From assembly GCA_013407085.1 (NCBI GenBank), contig JACCGJ010020840.1, positions 1 through 64,000 on the forward strand: a DNA stretch of 64,000 bases, written 5' to 3'. How positions within the stretch are numbered: the first letter of the stretch is position 1; each line of letters opens with the position of its first letter. The position numbers were made by a program, and so were the translations under genes. A model generated the notes under the pieces. The model worked only from the letters and a program-made list of their open reading frames with translations. It did not search any database and was not told where the DNA came from. Source of the DNA: Atriophallophorus winterbourni. Lineage: Eukaryota; Platyhelminthes; Trematoda; Plagiorchiida; Microphallidae. Of this stretch, positions 23,001 through 29,900 are shown piece after piece.

Positions 23001-26000
23001 TCTTCGAAAATTGTTCCGACAAGCGTCCGAACGAGCTCCGTCGATTGTGTTCATCGACCAGCTTGAAATGCTTGGCCTTCGTCGATCCACCATGGTGTGA
23101 GTTATTCAACGTGTCACGTGAGCCAAATGTATCGCCGGGATTCTCTTTTGCTTTATTGAATGATTGTTTCGCTCCAGGTTGGTCGTGCTAACCTTGACAA
23201 CAATAGCTTGCAATTCCATACCTCGTTTAACATTGCTCCACCGTTTTAAGGCGTTCATATCTTGATCTCACTGTTCTTACCTGATGAGTGCAAACAGTGC
23301 GAAACCGGGTGTGCTAGAAGTGCGTGCAAATGAGCTTTTTGGTTAATGATCACGGATTTAAACTCTATCTGCATGTGTTTGGGCACATGTGATTGAACAG
23401 GTTGGTCGTATCAAACTTATCCAACAGCGGCCTACAAGCGCAACTTGTTTACCATTCCTCCACTGTTTCATGGCATGTAACGTTTTAGAATATAATCCGA
23501 ATTGAGTTCAAAAGGAATTCACGTTGGTATAGAGTAAGTAACGCTTTACTTATCTAGAACGAGAGTACATGTAGTGAAATGTAAATACGGATAGATTAGT
23601 AAGTATATGGAAAATTAGTATTCATCATCATTATGAAACTCATGTCTGGAGACAGACAAAGTGCCAAGCAATATGAATACAAATGCGCCCAACTGAGCTT
23701 GGCGCTACGGTGAGTTTCTTCATCCCAACGCGCCACGTCATGGACTGTTTACCCGATCTTTTCTCCCGGCTTCTACCAGGTTTTGTGAATAAGGCGCGGT
23801 ACGGTAAACGGTGAGGAGGCATTCTTCAAACATATCCCAACCATCGCAAACGAGCAAGCATCAGCATTTCTCTCAGTCCGTGGCCACCTGGTCCTAACAC
23901 CCACTGGCAGACATCTATATTTTTAACACGATGCTGCCACCGAATGCGAGTAATCATACACAGGCAACGGGTATCAAAAACAGAAAACCGACGGGCATCT
24001 TCAGCTCGGATAGACCAGGTTTCGCTGTCATAAAGTAGTTTAGCACGCACCACTGCGTTGTACACTAGGCCTTTAGTATGGAGTGAAACATCGCGTCGAC
24101 GCCACAGGTGGCGAAGGTTAGCAAACGCTGCACCCGCTTTGCGAACACGATGTGAGATCTCGTCCTCGACACAACCTCCAGCGGAGATACAACTGCCAAG
24201 GTAAACAAAGCTGTCGACCAATTCAAGATTGAAATCGCACCTAGTTATGTTTTGAAGAGAGCCGCTCCAGTCCTTGGTAAGTGTTTTACACTTGTTAGGC
24301 GCAAAACACATACCATACCTTGAAACTTCAAGTACCAGGCGGTCCAGGGCTTGTTGCATTATATGAGGTTCATCTCAGCGCATGCAAGTCATAATTATGA
24401 CATTCACCCCGTCTTTGTTTTGAAACAGCTTGCACGATTAAAGTAATGTTCCGGTCAGATTCATTTTAGGCTTCTTGGTTTCTCAGACCGTAGGGGCGAA
24501 CACGTTGCTATTTTTCTAGTAGTTCCGGGTAAATGATCTCACACTGCATGCCAACGTTTTTAATAACCGCTTTCAGTTTTGTGGTTCTTTGTGTAGCCCT
24601 GACATAAGTACAAGTTGTTCATCGAGGTTTCCAAATTCAGCCACATCGAATATTTTGCTTGCTTCGAATGCCTCCAGACCGTTCTACCATTCGCGCGTAC
24701 TATTCAAATTAGAGGCGTTTAATGTACGGACTTAAGCTAGCGTCGGACAGAAGACAGCCTTGGCTCGCACACTTGATCGCCTCGATGTCGATGTTTGCTG
24801 TTTGTCGGAAACACGCATGCATAACTCTAGTTCGGTTGCACGATCCTTCGAATTTACGCAAGTCGCACTATCTACGACTGTCTACTGATGACGACGACTG
24901 GATCCCAGTTGACAGTCGCTTTTGTGCAGTAAGACTACAGGGTTCGTGCAAAAAGGCCGATTTCGAAATCAATCCCGCAACTTGTTTGTGGTTGCTGCCT
25001 ATTGTAACGTTGTAGAATATGATCCGAATTGAGTTCAAAAGAAGTCACGTTTGTATAGAATAAGTAACGCTTTACGTATCTAGAACGCGAGTATATGTGC
25101 TGAAATGTAAATACGAAAGTTTAGTCACTGTATGCAAAAGGTGTACATCACAAGCAAGTAATAATCATGACATTCACCCCGGCTTTGTTTTGAATCAGCT
25201 TGTACGACTGAAGTTAGGTTAAGGTCAAATTAACTTTAGGTTTCTCAGATTGTAGGGGCGAACACGTTGCTGCTTTTCTAATAGTTCCGTGTAAATAGGT
25301 GTAAGGGTTTCATTTGATGACGTCGGCAACATCTCCACTGATCGCGGAGCATTGTTGCGGTCTCCATGTGTTACATCCAAGGTCCTTTGTTCGATGTTCG
25401 TATCAGAGTCAGGATGATCACAAAGTACTATTGTCGTTTCTCGAACTATTGGGGCTAAACGGCGGAGTGATACAGTTTTCGTTATGCCATCTTGATAAGC
25501 AATACGAGCGCGATGTGGGTTACAACTCAAGAGTTCCGCTTACACCAACGGTTCATACTTAGATGACTGATCGCATCGCTGCAGGATGACCGAGCTTGTC
25601 GTAGTTAACCAAGATGGCAGAGAAATCCCAGAACAAGAACGTCGAGCAAACTGAAACATGCGTTCATGAGGAATGTGGTTCGTAGATGTGCACAGCAATG
25701 ACCGGAGGCTGTGTAGCGCATGCTGTAAAACAGTCTCCCAATGAACAAAAGCTCATTTGCATGCATTTCCATCACACACACCCCACGACCGGTTTCGTGC
25801 TGTTTGCACTCATCAAGTAGGGACAGTAGGATCAGGACCCGCGTGCGCTTGAAACAGTGGAAGAAAGGGAAACAAGTTGCGCCTGTATGCCACTGTTGGA
25901 TAAGGTTGGTCCTACCAGCCTTATCCATATGTCGCGACATGTTTAGTCTTTTAACGAGTTGTCAGTAAATTATGAGTTTTCAAATCAAGGCCGCTGCCTT

Positions 26001-29000
26001 GTTGATTATAAGCTGCTGTGTGGCTCATGGCGATTCCTTTCTGAGTTAGAATGTTTTTAAGTTCCGAAGACAAGAAGGATGAACCCCTGTCAGAATGGAT
26101 ATTGGCAGGCATCCCGAACCAAGTGAAAAGTTGTGTGAGACAGCCAATCACAGTCGCTCATGACACATCCGCATATGGAAAAGCCAAAGGGAATCGATAG
26201 ATTACGTCTATTAATGTTAGCAAATAGTGATTTCGAGTACTTGAATGTAAAGGACCTTTAAAATCTATACTTGAACGCTCAAAAGGCTGTGGATTTAATA
26301 AGGGTACTAGAAGACTTGAAAAACCTTGGCTTTAGTTCGGCACACACTCTGCAATTGGCAATGACTCGTTTGACATCGTCCACAGAATAAGGAAGATTTT
26401 TGCACCGGACGAAATGAAACATTCTGGTAACTCCTGGATGGCAGAGTGAGTTGTGCAGCTCCCTCAGTTGTTCAGGGTTCGAAATGCACGCACAGACGTT
26501 ACGTGATAAAGTGTCCGCAACATGGTTTTCCTTGCCCGGTTGATAAACAACATCATACTGGTATTCGCGAGCTCGATATTCCGGCGCTGTGTCTTATCGT
26601 TTTTGATTTTACTCTTTTGGCCGGCACCATACATAAATGTAACTGAGTGCTGGTCAATGAACGGAGGGGAATATAACGCTTTCCTCATCTACTTGTACTA
26701 AAATCCAAATACGAAAATTTTAGTACGTGTATGGAAAAGGAGTACAGAGCACAAGCAAATAATGATCATGACACTGATCCTGATCGTACTGTCTCTTTCT
26801 GATGTGTTCAAACAATGCGAAACCGTTCGTGGGGTGATTTGTGTGATGGAAATCTGTGCAAATGCGATTTTTTTCAGGATCATAAGTTTAATCCCATCGA
26901 CATATGTGTGAGTGCATGCGATTGAACAGATTGGCTGTACCAACTTTATCCCACAGTGGTGCAATCGGTCAATACTGTTGTACTGTAAGGGTGACGCCCT
27001 GATTAATTAATTTGGTAAAAGTACTTATCGGCATGCGGAAACACGCTGGAGACTCACTGCCATTTTCTCGTCTTATATCTGTCTAGGTCTGGGCAACCTG
27101 ACAGTATCAGTGTGGTCTCTAACTGTGTGGCACTTGACCTGCATCCAGACTAGTAATTTCATACATACATAAATACATACCGTGGCTTATAAGTTCATAC
27201 CTTGTATACTGAGCAACCGTTTATCTATATGCTTTATACAGTTTTCCCCTGATTAACTTTTCGTCTTGCTCGCTTGCCGACTGCTTTGTGTGTGTGTGTG
27301 TGGCAGGTCAAACCCTGAACTAGATCGAACGTTGAATCAATTGCTGGTCGAACTCGACGGTGTGGGCACGTTTAGCCAGGTGCTCGTTTTCGGAGCCACG
27401 GATCAGGTGAATTTGGTCGACCCTAGTTTGCTCAAAGTTGGTCGTTTCGACCATCACATTCGCGTGGATTTGCCCGACGGAACCGATCGGGAAGAAATCT
27501 TGCACCTGTACATGAGTAAGTGATGGGCGAGCTCTCGTTGCTGTGAGTCGTCGGATTATTTTGCATTTGAGCGCCATGTGTGCATTTGTCTTTTGAAACC
27601 CAACGCGTTTTTCCAGGCAATCTGATTGTAAAACCATTCCGTTTCTTACACGCAGCGCCGTTGGTGTGATTCGAAATTTAAAATTTACATGAAATTCGCA
27701 ATACTCTTTAGTAGATTACGTGATTACCTCAGCATACCACACATTTTTGACCGTGCAGCACACAGCAAAATGATTCAGAACCCAATCACTGCAATCCAGC
27801 AAAGCATTTAAGTTAAACACGAAATCGCACAGAACCTTTCACCCTATGAACTTTATCGTTTTGGACTTTTCGAAATTTCGTTGTATGATAGCGACAACAT
27901 CACTTCCGTTGTATGTATGTGCACGAATGTGCAATAGAGCAGCACTTCTGAGCTGTGCAACTAACACTAACTAACGCTTAATCGATTTGCCACCGGCAGT
28001 GTGTTGCATTCGAAATAACACTGGAGTCTCACTGACATTTCTATTTTCCTTTCACACACCTGTATAGGCCTGGGCAACCTGATTGTCTATCACTGTGTGA
28101 CACTTGGCCTGAATCATGCTTGTGATTTCATGAATGTATGTATGTATCTGTGTGTGGGTATGTATGTATCAGTGTACGTATGTATGTATGCGTGAATGCA
28201 TGAAAGCGCAAGCCTGATTCAGTCAAAGTGCTACATAGTCAAAACCAGCATATGGACTAAGATACTGTCGGGTTGCCTAGGCTATGGCAGATGAGAAATT
28301 AAATCAGAATCGAAATAGCAGTGGGACGCCATGGTGTTTTCGCATGCAGCTCACTGCCGGTGTCAGATTCATTGAGCACATCACAAAGTACTGTACAATT
28401 GCACCTCCGTGCATAAGCCCTAATCCTATATCGTTTTATCGTCTTTTAAAACACGAAACGAGTGAAACTACGGAAACTGACTGTTTGTTATATAGCCAAG
28501 CGTGTTCGGTTTCTTCTAAATGTCTCCTTTTGCTGCTTCATGTTGCTTACAAATTTGTCTGGCTATATGAGGAGGAGGAGAATGTTGTTGCAAGCACAAG
28601 CCGTGAAGTGTCTTTAGTTATCAAGGTCTAACAGATATAAAACCTAGATTAAGACAGTAAGGCCGCATTGTCTACACACATGTAGCGCCGTAGCGATTAA
28701 CCCGAATAATTGGAGCTCGGTTTTTGTAACACTATTTCAGTTTTTACGCTTTCGCTGTTTGATGATAGCAATCGATTTCTCGTTCAACTCATCACAGAGA
28801 ATGTAACGCTTGATCCAACCGTTTCCAAATCAAATCTGATCAAACATCTGGCTGAAGAGACCGCGGGGAAAAGTGGCGCAGATATCGCCAGTTTGTGTAA
28901 CGAAGCTGCTGATCTCGCATCACGTCGAGGCTGTGACGGGTCTTCCGCAGTAACGAGCGCCGATTTCGAAGCGGCGCTGATGATGATATCTGGAGACAAC

Positions 29001-29006
29001 GGTTAG
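7862..29006 (+). CDS. SPG7: Paraplegin/SPG7-like mitochondrial AAA protein, no M41 domain seen
   Basis: Eight exons join in phase: 7862-8078, 8107-8390, 11168-11283, 16942-17194, 18827-18973, 22909-23096, 27307-27515, 28798-29006 (540 aa). Order: Arg-rich presequence (1-45), membrane segment 1 (about 100-125), FtsH-type intermembrane domain (127-205), membrane segment 2 (about 217-238), AAA domain (290-535). Paraplegins form the m-AAA protease of the mitochondrial inner membrane with AFG3L2. The pore-loop motif VGGLG (about 363-367) resembles paraplegin rather than AFG3L2. Walker A is GPDGNGKT (330-337). Walker B is FIDQ, with Gln390 for the catalytic Glu. Sensor 1 is Asp434 instead of Asn. 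Arg448 is kept but the second arginine finger is His451. A TAG follows the lid at 29004-29006; a donor (GTTAGT, 29002) overlaps it, so a longer form is possible, but I find no HExGH exon before 41167. It may be a proteolytically dead paralogue or a gene truncated by transposons. Confidence 0.8.
8107..8390 (+). CDS. SPG7-like exon 2 (membrane segment 1)
   Basis: Follows a 28-bp intron (8079-8106, GTAGGC...TTTCAG). Encodes a Glu/Arg-rich linker, the hydrophobic stretch FCLLCGVLFAIYF and the start of the FtsH-extension domain. Ends at a GTGAGT donor in phase 0. Confidence 0.8.
8470..8513 (+). mobile_element. SINE-1, 5' fragment
   Basis: Only CATCTAACACCGTGCTAA and flanking bases remain, cut off where the Tigger-like element begins. 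Confidence 0.5.
8514..10400 (-). mobile_element. Tigger/pogo-like DNA transposon, inactive
   Basis: The minus-strand transposase lies inside sequence with repeated GTGGCATAGTA motifs near the right end (10297-10385) and one diverged copy at the left (8516). The right terminus, read inward, begins CACTCAAATCTCCGTA and abuts TATA, in keeping with TA targets of Tc1/mariner-superfamily elements. The left terminus seems truncated into a SINE-1 fragment. It sits in intron 2 of the SPG7-like gene, in the opposite orientation. Confidence 0.75.
8582..10053 (-). pseudogene. Tigger-type transposase, broken
   Basis: From ATG 10053 the frame encodes a CENP-B-like helix-turn-helix region (about 1-60), a second DNA-binding region (about 75-150) and a DDE_1 core with VFNLDETGLFW (first Asp) and LDKFSG (second Asp). 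A deletion and frameshift near 9175 removes the stretch before the third motif. The core resumes in another frame at PMDQGIIENFNRHYKK (third Asp). A stop near 8867 interrupts the C-terminal part, which ends at 8582. About 490 codons would be normal. Lower AT content than its surroundings fits a later arrival. Confidence 0.85.
10401..11167. other. Intron 2 remainder, no recognised feature
   Basis: AT-rich intronic sequence with a short (ATT)n run near 10728-10745. Ends at the acceptor of exon 3. Confidence 0.5.
11168..11283 (+). CDS. SPG7-like exon 3 (intermembrane-space domain)
   Basis: Bounded by TTTATTCAG and GTAAGT. Reads FNLVLLHEGPVDFIRSLWDR, aligning with the helix that precedes membrane segment 2 in human paraplegin. 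It matches the phases of both neighbours. Confidence 0.8.
11391..11596. mobile_element. Two SINE-1 5' fragments, head to head
   Basis: A plus-strand 5' part (11391-11470, with GCAGCTAACACCATACTCA) faces a minus-strand 5' part (11510-11596, with AATCAATTTAGCACAATG). Both lack the 3' half. Confidence 0.5.
13316..13873 (+). pseudogene. RTE reverse transcriptase palm/thumb fragment
   Basis: 185 codons with motif B (GVRQRCPFLFNF), the catalytic box as YADV (second Asp lost), CKVLL, and YLGSYITGN. It is one segment of the decayed family-B element. Confidence 0.75.
14100..14328 (+). mobile_element. SINE-1 copy with target duplication
   Basis: A 229-bp insert flanked by the direct repeat TAACTCGGA (14091-14099 and 14329-14337). 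This copy defines the family ends: TGTGCAATCGTGCAG at the 5' end and CTTGTGCTTTCATACC-rich sequence at the 3' end. It interrupts the C-terminal coding part of the family-B RTE. Confidence 0.85.
14820..15235 (+). mobile_element. RTE family B, 3' fragment
   Basis: Restarts the C-terminal coding region (GTCACGTTTTACGGATGCTG) just after the tail of the previous copy and runs into the 3' UTR. The two copies are arranged head to tail. Confidence 0.65.
15236..15690. other. Intron 3 segment, no recognised feature
   Basis: No exon of the host gene and no named repeat recognised. One open frame (15204-15470) has no motif I know. Confidence 0.35.
15690..16240 (-). mobile_element. Non-LTR element C-terminus and 3' UTR
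   Basis: The minus-strand frame 16232-15882 includes RSHYVIPYSRTNKFRNSFFPYLARYM, the recurring C-terminal end of CR1/jockey-type polyproteins, followed by an AT-rich 3' UTR with AATAAA-like words. Upstream domains are absent. Confidence 0.5.
16672..16858 (-). mobile_element. SINE-1 copy
   Basis: Minus-strand, diverged copy (AAATCACAAGTCTGATAAAAG to TTTAGCACGATGTTAGC) ending about 85 bp before exon 4 of the SPG7-like gene. Confidence 0.65.
16942..17194 (+). CDS. SPG7-like exon 4 (membrane segment 2 and linker)
   Basis: Acceptor TTTTGTATAG, donor GTGAGG. Encodes the hydrophobic stretch ILLLLLMFLNTVVIDLVLLY, a Pro/Lys linker and TGVRFQ, which leads into the AAA domain start in the next exon. 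A SINE-1 copy ends about 85 bp upstream of the acceptor. Confidence 0.85.
17348..17868 (+). other. Unassigned open frames in intron 4
   Basis: Two adjacent plus-strand frames (17348-17575 and 17584-17868) lie in an intron. The second contains a hydrophobic stretch (SLFALRVIIPFVFVAADF). I do not recognise either. They are not in phase with flanking SPG7-like exons, which join to each other without them. They may be repeat-derived or chance. Confidence 0.25.
17963..18160 (-). mobile_element. SINE-1 copy
   Basis: Minus-strand copy with AAAGCACAAGCCTAATGCAG and GCACGGTGTTAGCCGCACAG. It abuts a plus-strand copy head to head. Confidence 0.75.
18161..18345 (+). mobile_element. SINE-1 copy
   Basis: Plus-strand copy starting at GCCAGAGGTAGTGGGCTGC. 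Its 5' end is truncated at the junction with the inverted copy. It ends CTGTGCTTTCATACATATAC. Confidence 0.75.
18370..18720 (+). mobile_element. LINE C-terminal fragment
   Basis: The frame at 18436-18693 ends SAIFKSKLDEHMRANPNI, similar to the last residues of CR1/jockey polyproteins, with upstream frameshifts. A short decayed relic. Confidence 0.4.
18827..18973 (+). CDS. SPG7-like exon 5 (Walker A)
   Basis: 49 codons from DIGGM to GPDGNGKTML, with phase 0 at both ends. The Lys and Thr of the P-loop are intact, but two loop residues differ from the usual GPPGCGKT. Confidence 0.9.
19036..19235 (+). repeat. (CATA)n microsatellite with a 42-bp higher-order unit
   Basis: About 200 bp of CATA repeats, starting 60 bp after the Walker A exon. 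Inside it the motif TGCATGCAGACAGGCAGACA recurs at 19129 and 19171, giving a 42-bp period. Frames reading His-Thr-Tyr-Ile or Met-Tyr-Val-Cys repeats here are artefacts. Confidence 0.9.
19540..20170 (+). mobile_element. RTE family B, 3' end
   Basis: Reads FATPHPDCHKSRGGQTVTWH, then SQWLVTLQDMSRNRVQWRSC, the C-terminal coding end of family B, followed by its 3' UTR. An inverted copy of the 3' UTR follows directly. Confidence 0.7.
20175..20360 (-). mobile_element. RTE family B, inverted 3' UTR
   Basis: Contains GAGTAGAGCGACATCAGCAT, the reverse complement of the 3' UTR of the neighbouring copy (19900-20000). The pair could fold as a long hairpin. Confidence 0.6.
20371..20615 (+). mobile_element. 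SINE-1 copy, near full length
   Basis: Starts GATGTGCAATCGTGCAGCAT and ends GGCTTGTGCTTTCATACC, with all internal landmarks present. Confidence 0.8.
20850..21165 (+). mobile_element. RTE family B, 3' fragment
   Basis: Contains CAAAATCGTGTTCGGTGGCG (C-terminal coding end) and a decayed 3' UTR ending in GGTCAATGATGATGAACG. Confidence 0.6.
21400..21585 (+). repeat. Hammerhead-bearing repeat (HHR family)
   Basis: One copy of the family containing GGCGCATGCGGATCATGATC upstream of the ribozyme and a (GT)n run downstream. It lacks the later part of the 235-bp unit. Confidence 0.7.
21458..21499 (+). ncRNA. Hammerhead ribozyme, type I, near consensus
   Basis: Stem I strands CCCTAC (21458-21463) and GTGGGG (21494-21499) pair in 6 positions including one G-U. 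The CTGATGA core (21464-21470) is intact. Stem II GTGC/ACAC has one C-A mismatch. GAAA (21484-21487), a minimal stem III CCGG and the GTC cleavage triplet (21491-21493) are all intact. Cleavage is expected after C21493. Confidence 0.8.
21740..22440 (+). mobile_element. RTE 5' UTR joined to an RTE-type 3' end (short deletion derivative)
   Basis: 21740-22345 matches a second copy at 57785-58265. Its end (CAAAGGCTCCGGGTGGGG, then CAACCGGGTAGTAT) matches the reverse complement of the RTE 5' UTR near 5510-5563. It carries repeated GCTGCCTTGCGG-like words (22048, 22107, 22232). It is followed without any coding region by a segment (22354-22440) that recurs inverted at 44325-44415, where it ends in a (TAA)n-type tail. 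Confidence 0.55.
22500..22795 (+). mobile_element. RTE family B, 3' UTR
   Basis: Contains GAAGCTGTCAAACTGACGTC, GGTGTAGGCACCTCATCTCT and the terminal GGTGATGATGATGCTG. It lies about 110 bp upstream of exon 6 of the SPG7-like gene. Confidence 0.65.
22909..23096 (+). CDS. SPG7-like exon 6 (pore loop and Walker B)
   Basis: Starts AKALAAEANVP and contains VGGLGVTRLR and SIVFIDQLE. The acidic pair of Walker B (DE) reads DQ here. Donor GTGAGT at 23097, phase 2. Confidence 0.9.
23236..23475 (+). repeat. Hammerhead-bearing repeat (HHR family), degenerate ribozyme
   Basis: A nearly whole unit. The ribozyme at 23275-23313 keeps CTGATGA (23281-23287), a stem II with two wobble pairs and GAAA (23301-23304). 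The cleavage triplet reads GGT rather than GTC, so it should be inactive. Downstream it has the unit body with GATTGAACAGGTTGGTCGTA. Confidence 0.65.
23489..23622 (-). repeat. Gypsy LTR, part 1 of a split copy
   Basis: Matches 25003-25130 (TAGAATATAATCCGAATTGA). The LTR is broken by an RTE insertion at 23622-24377 and resumes near 24385 with TCATAATTATGACATTCACC. Confidence 0.65.
23622..24377 (-). mobile_element. RTE family A, 5'-truncated copy inside an LTR
   Basis: The minus strand carries the C-terminal coding part (24359-23826: CFAPNKCKTL, YLGSCISAGG, SETWSIRAEDARR, RLRWLGYV) and the 3' UTR ending in (ATG)n at 23622. It is cut at the 5' side within the polymerase, the normal outcome of incomplete reverse transcription. 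Confidence 0.8.
24378..24537 (-). mobile_element. Gypsy 3' coding end and LTR remainder
   Basis: Reads as a second copy of 25150-25297 (GTAGGGGCGAACACGTTGCT), the end of the Gypsy polyprotein plus polypurine tract. With 23489-23622 it shows that two Gypsy 3' ends lie in a row. Confidence 0.6.
24538..25002 (+). mobile_element. RTE family A, endonuclease fragment
   Basis: Plus-strand copy of the region seen inverted at 5420-4920 (FNAANLN-type start of ORF, then VDSRFCAVRLQGSCKKADFE at 24907 onward). Truncated on both sides and frameshifted. Confidence 0.65.
25003..25172 (-). repeat. Gypsy LTR (about 170 bp)
   Basis: On the minus strand it begins TGTCATGATTATT after a GGGGTGAA purine tract and ends ACAACGTTACA, giving TGT...ACA termini. 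Partial relatives lie at 23489-23622 and 26695-26775. Confidence 0.65.
25172..26700 (-). mobile_element. Gypsy polyprotein 3' half, interrupted
   Basis: On the minus strand, an RNase H-like part (26688-26464, DQHSVTFMYG) leads to the integrase (26330-25960: NHYLLTLIDVI, ANIHSDRGSSFLS), then after a ribozyme-repeat insertion to LHSLRSLLCTSTNHIPHERM (25710-25650) and the C-terminal domain (25530-25225, ARIAYQDGITKTVSLRRLAP). Numerous stops. Confidence 0.75.
25745..25930 (-). repeat. Hammerhead-bearing repeat inserted in Gypsy integrase
   Basis: Separates two parts of one integrase reading. The ribozyme (25781-25822, minus) has intact stem I (CCCTAC/GTGGGG), stem II (GTGC/GCAC), GAAA and GTC. 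The invariant first core base is T, giving TTGATGA, so cleavage should be lost. Confidence 0.75.
26760..27005 (+). repeat. Hammerhead-bearing repeat, decayed
   Basis: Unit-like sequence with CTGATCCTGATCGTACTGTC upstream and GCATGCGATTGAACAGATTG downstream. The ribozyme core (CTGATGT, GTTC) is mutated. Confidence 0.6.
27020..27178 (+). mobile_element. SINE-1, 5'-truncated
   Basis: Begins within the family at ATGCGGAAACACGCTGGAGA and ends in an ATACATAAATACATAC tail. Confidence 0.65.
27307..27515 (+). CDS. SPG7-like exon 7 (second region of homology)
   Basis: Contains LNQLLVELDGVG, GATDQVN (sensor 1) and VGRFDHH (arginine fingers). The acceptor is preceded by a (TG)n run instead of a normal pyrimidine tract. 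Donor GTAAGT. Confidence 0.9.
27921..28140 (+). mobile_element. SINE-1 copy
   Basis: Plus-strand copy in intron 7 with ACGAATGTGCAATAGAGCAG at the start and a (TATG)n tail that runs into the inverted copy. Confidence 0.7.
28195..28415 (-). mobile_element. SINE-1 copy, inverted
   Basis: Minus-strand copy, tail to tail with 27921-28140 across a shared (TATG)n block. It contains GAAAGCGCAAGCCTGATTCA and CTGTCGGGTTGCCTAGG. Confidence 0.7.
28798..29006 (+). CDS. SPG7-like exon 8 (AAA lid and stop)
   Basis: Contains SGADIASLCNEAADLA, the sensor-2 helix typical of FtsH/AFG3 proteins, and ends ISGDNG-stop. Paraplegins normally continue here into a zinc peptidase. An alternative donor at 29002 would skip the stop. 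Confidence 0.8.
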
Positions 29007-29269
29007 TTCGTGACGGGTGACACTGGTTTTCTCGTTCGATGCTTTCGTAGTACTGTATCGACTGCCACGGACGTCGTTCCATTATTTTTCATTCATGTTT
29101 GCGTACTTTATAGGCTGCCATTTTAGACTGCTTGAACTCATTATATCCCTCCACTCTGCATTAAAGTCTCAGTCCAGTTTCACGGTTCCAGTTCAGAAGC
29201 GCTTTAAATTCGCTGAGGTGTCAAACAATGATTTACCATTGCTGCCATGCTGTTCGGCATTTTAGCCTT
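29007..29269 (+). other. Presumed 3' flank of the SPG7-like gene
   Basis: No peptidase-like exon is seen. An ATTAAA word at 29160-29165 could serve as a poly(A) signal for a transcript ending at the 29004 stop. Confidence 0.35.
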
Positions 29270-29900
29270 GCTGCTGAAGCACACTTTTACAACCAGAAGA
29301 GGTATTCACTTTAAGCACGCTATTTGATGGCAAGCGTTTGAAGGCACGAAACAAGGTACAGCTCGCTATTGCTGTTTGCCAGCGAAGCAATCATTATTGC
29401 TGACTCTGGGTTGACAATCAGCAGGAACAAAGCCAAAATCCTAACTCAATGCCTGTATAGCCACATCATAACAGTTGAATACTGTCAGCTTGAATCAGTA
29501 CCACATTTCACATGTTTTTGTTTTAACGATTGCGGATAACCTCTCGCTAGACACGGAGATTGATAAGTGGATTGGCAGAACAGCAGCCTTTTTATCCCGA
29601 TTGAACTCTCGTGTCTGGGGTAACTGCAAGCTGACTGTGAAGACAATGATGATGGTATACAGTGCGTGCGTGCGTACTAAATATTTCACTGTATGGCAAT
29701 GAAACTTGGACGATCCACGCAAGACACGAACGGAAGCTGAATGCTTCCCATTTACGGAGCATCCATCGTATCTTGAATGCAGGCAGTTACAAAATCAGAT
29801 GTGTAAAGCTGATTTACAGAGCATTTTTACTTTACTACGACAGCGCCTACGCTGGCTAGGTCATGTGTGCTAAATGAGAAATGTTCGCAATCGATTGGAA
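29270..29900 (+). mobile_element. LINE reverse transcriptase C-terminal half
   Basis: Frames give IIIADSGLTISRNKAKIL, then LSLDTEIDKWIGRTAAFLSR and CKLTVKTMMMVYSACV, then RQRLRWLGHVC. This is the thumb and C-terminal part of a LINE polymerase, with frameshifts at about 29520 and 29700. Confidence 0.65.
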
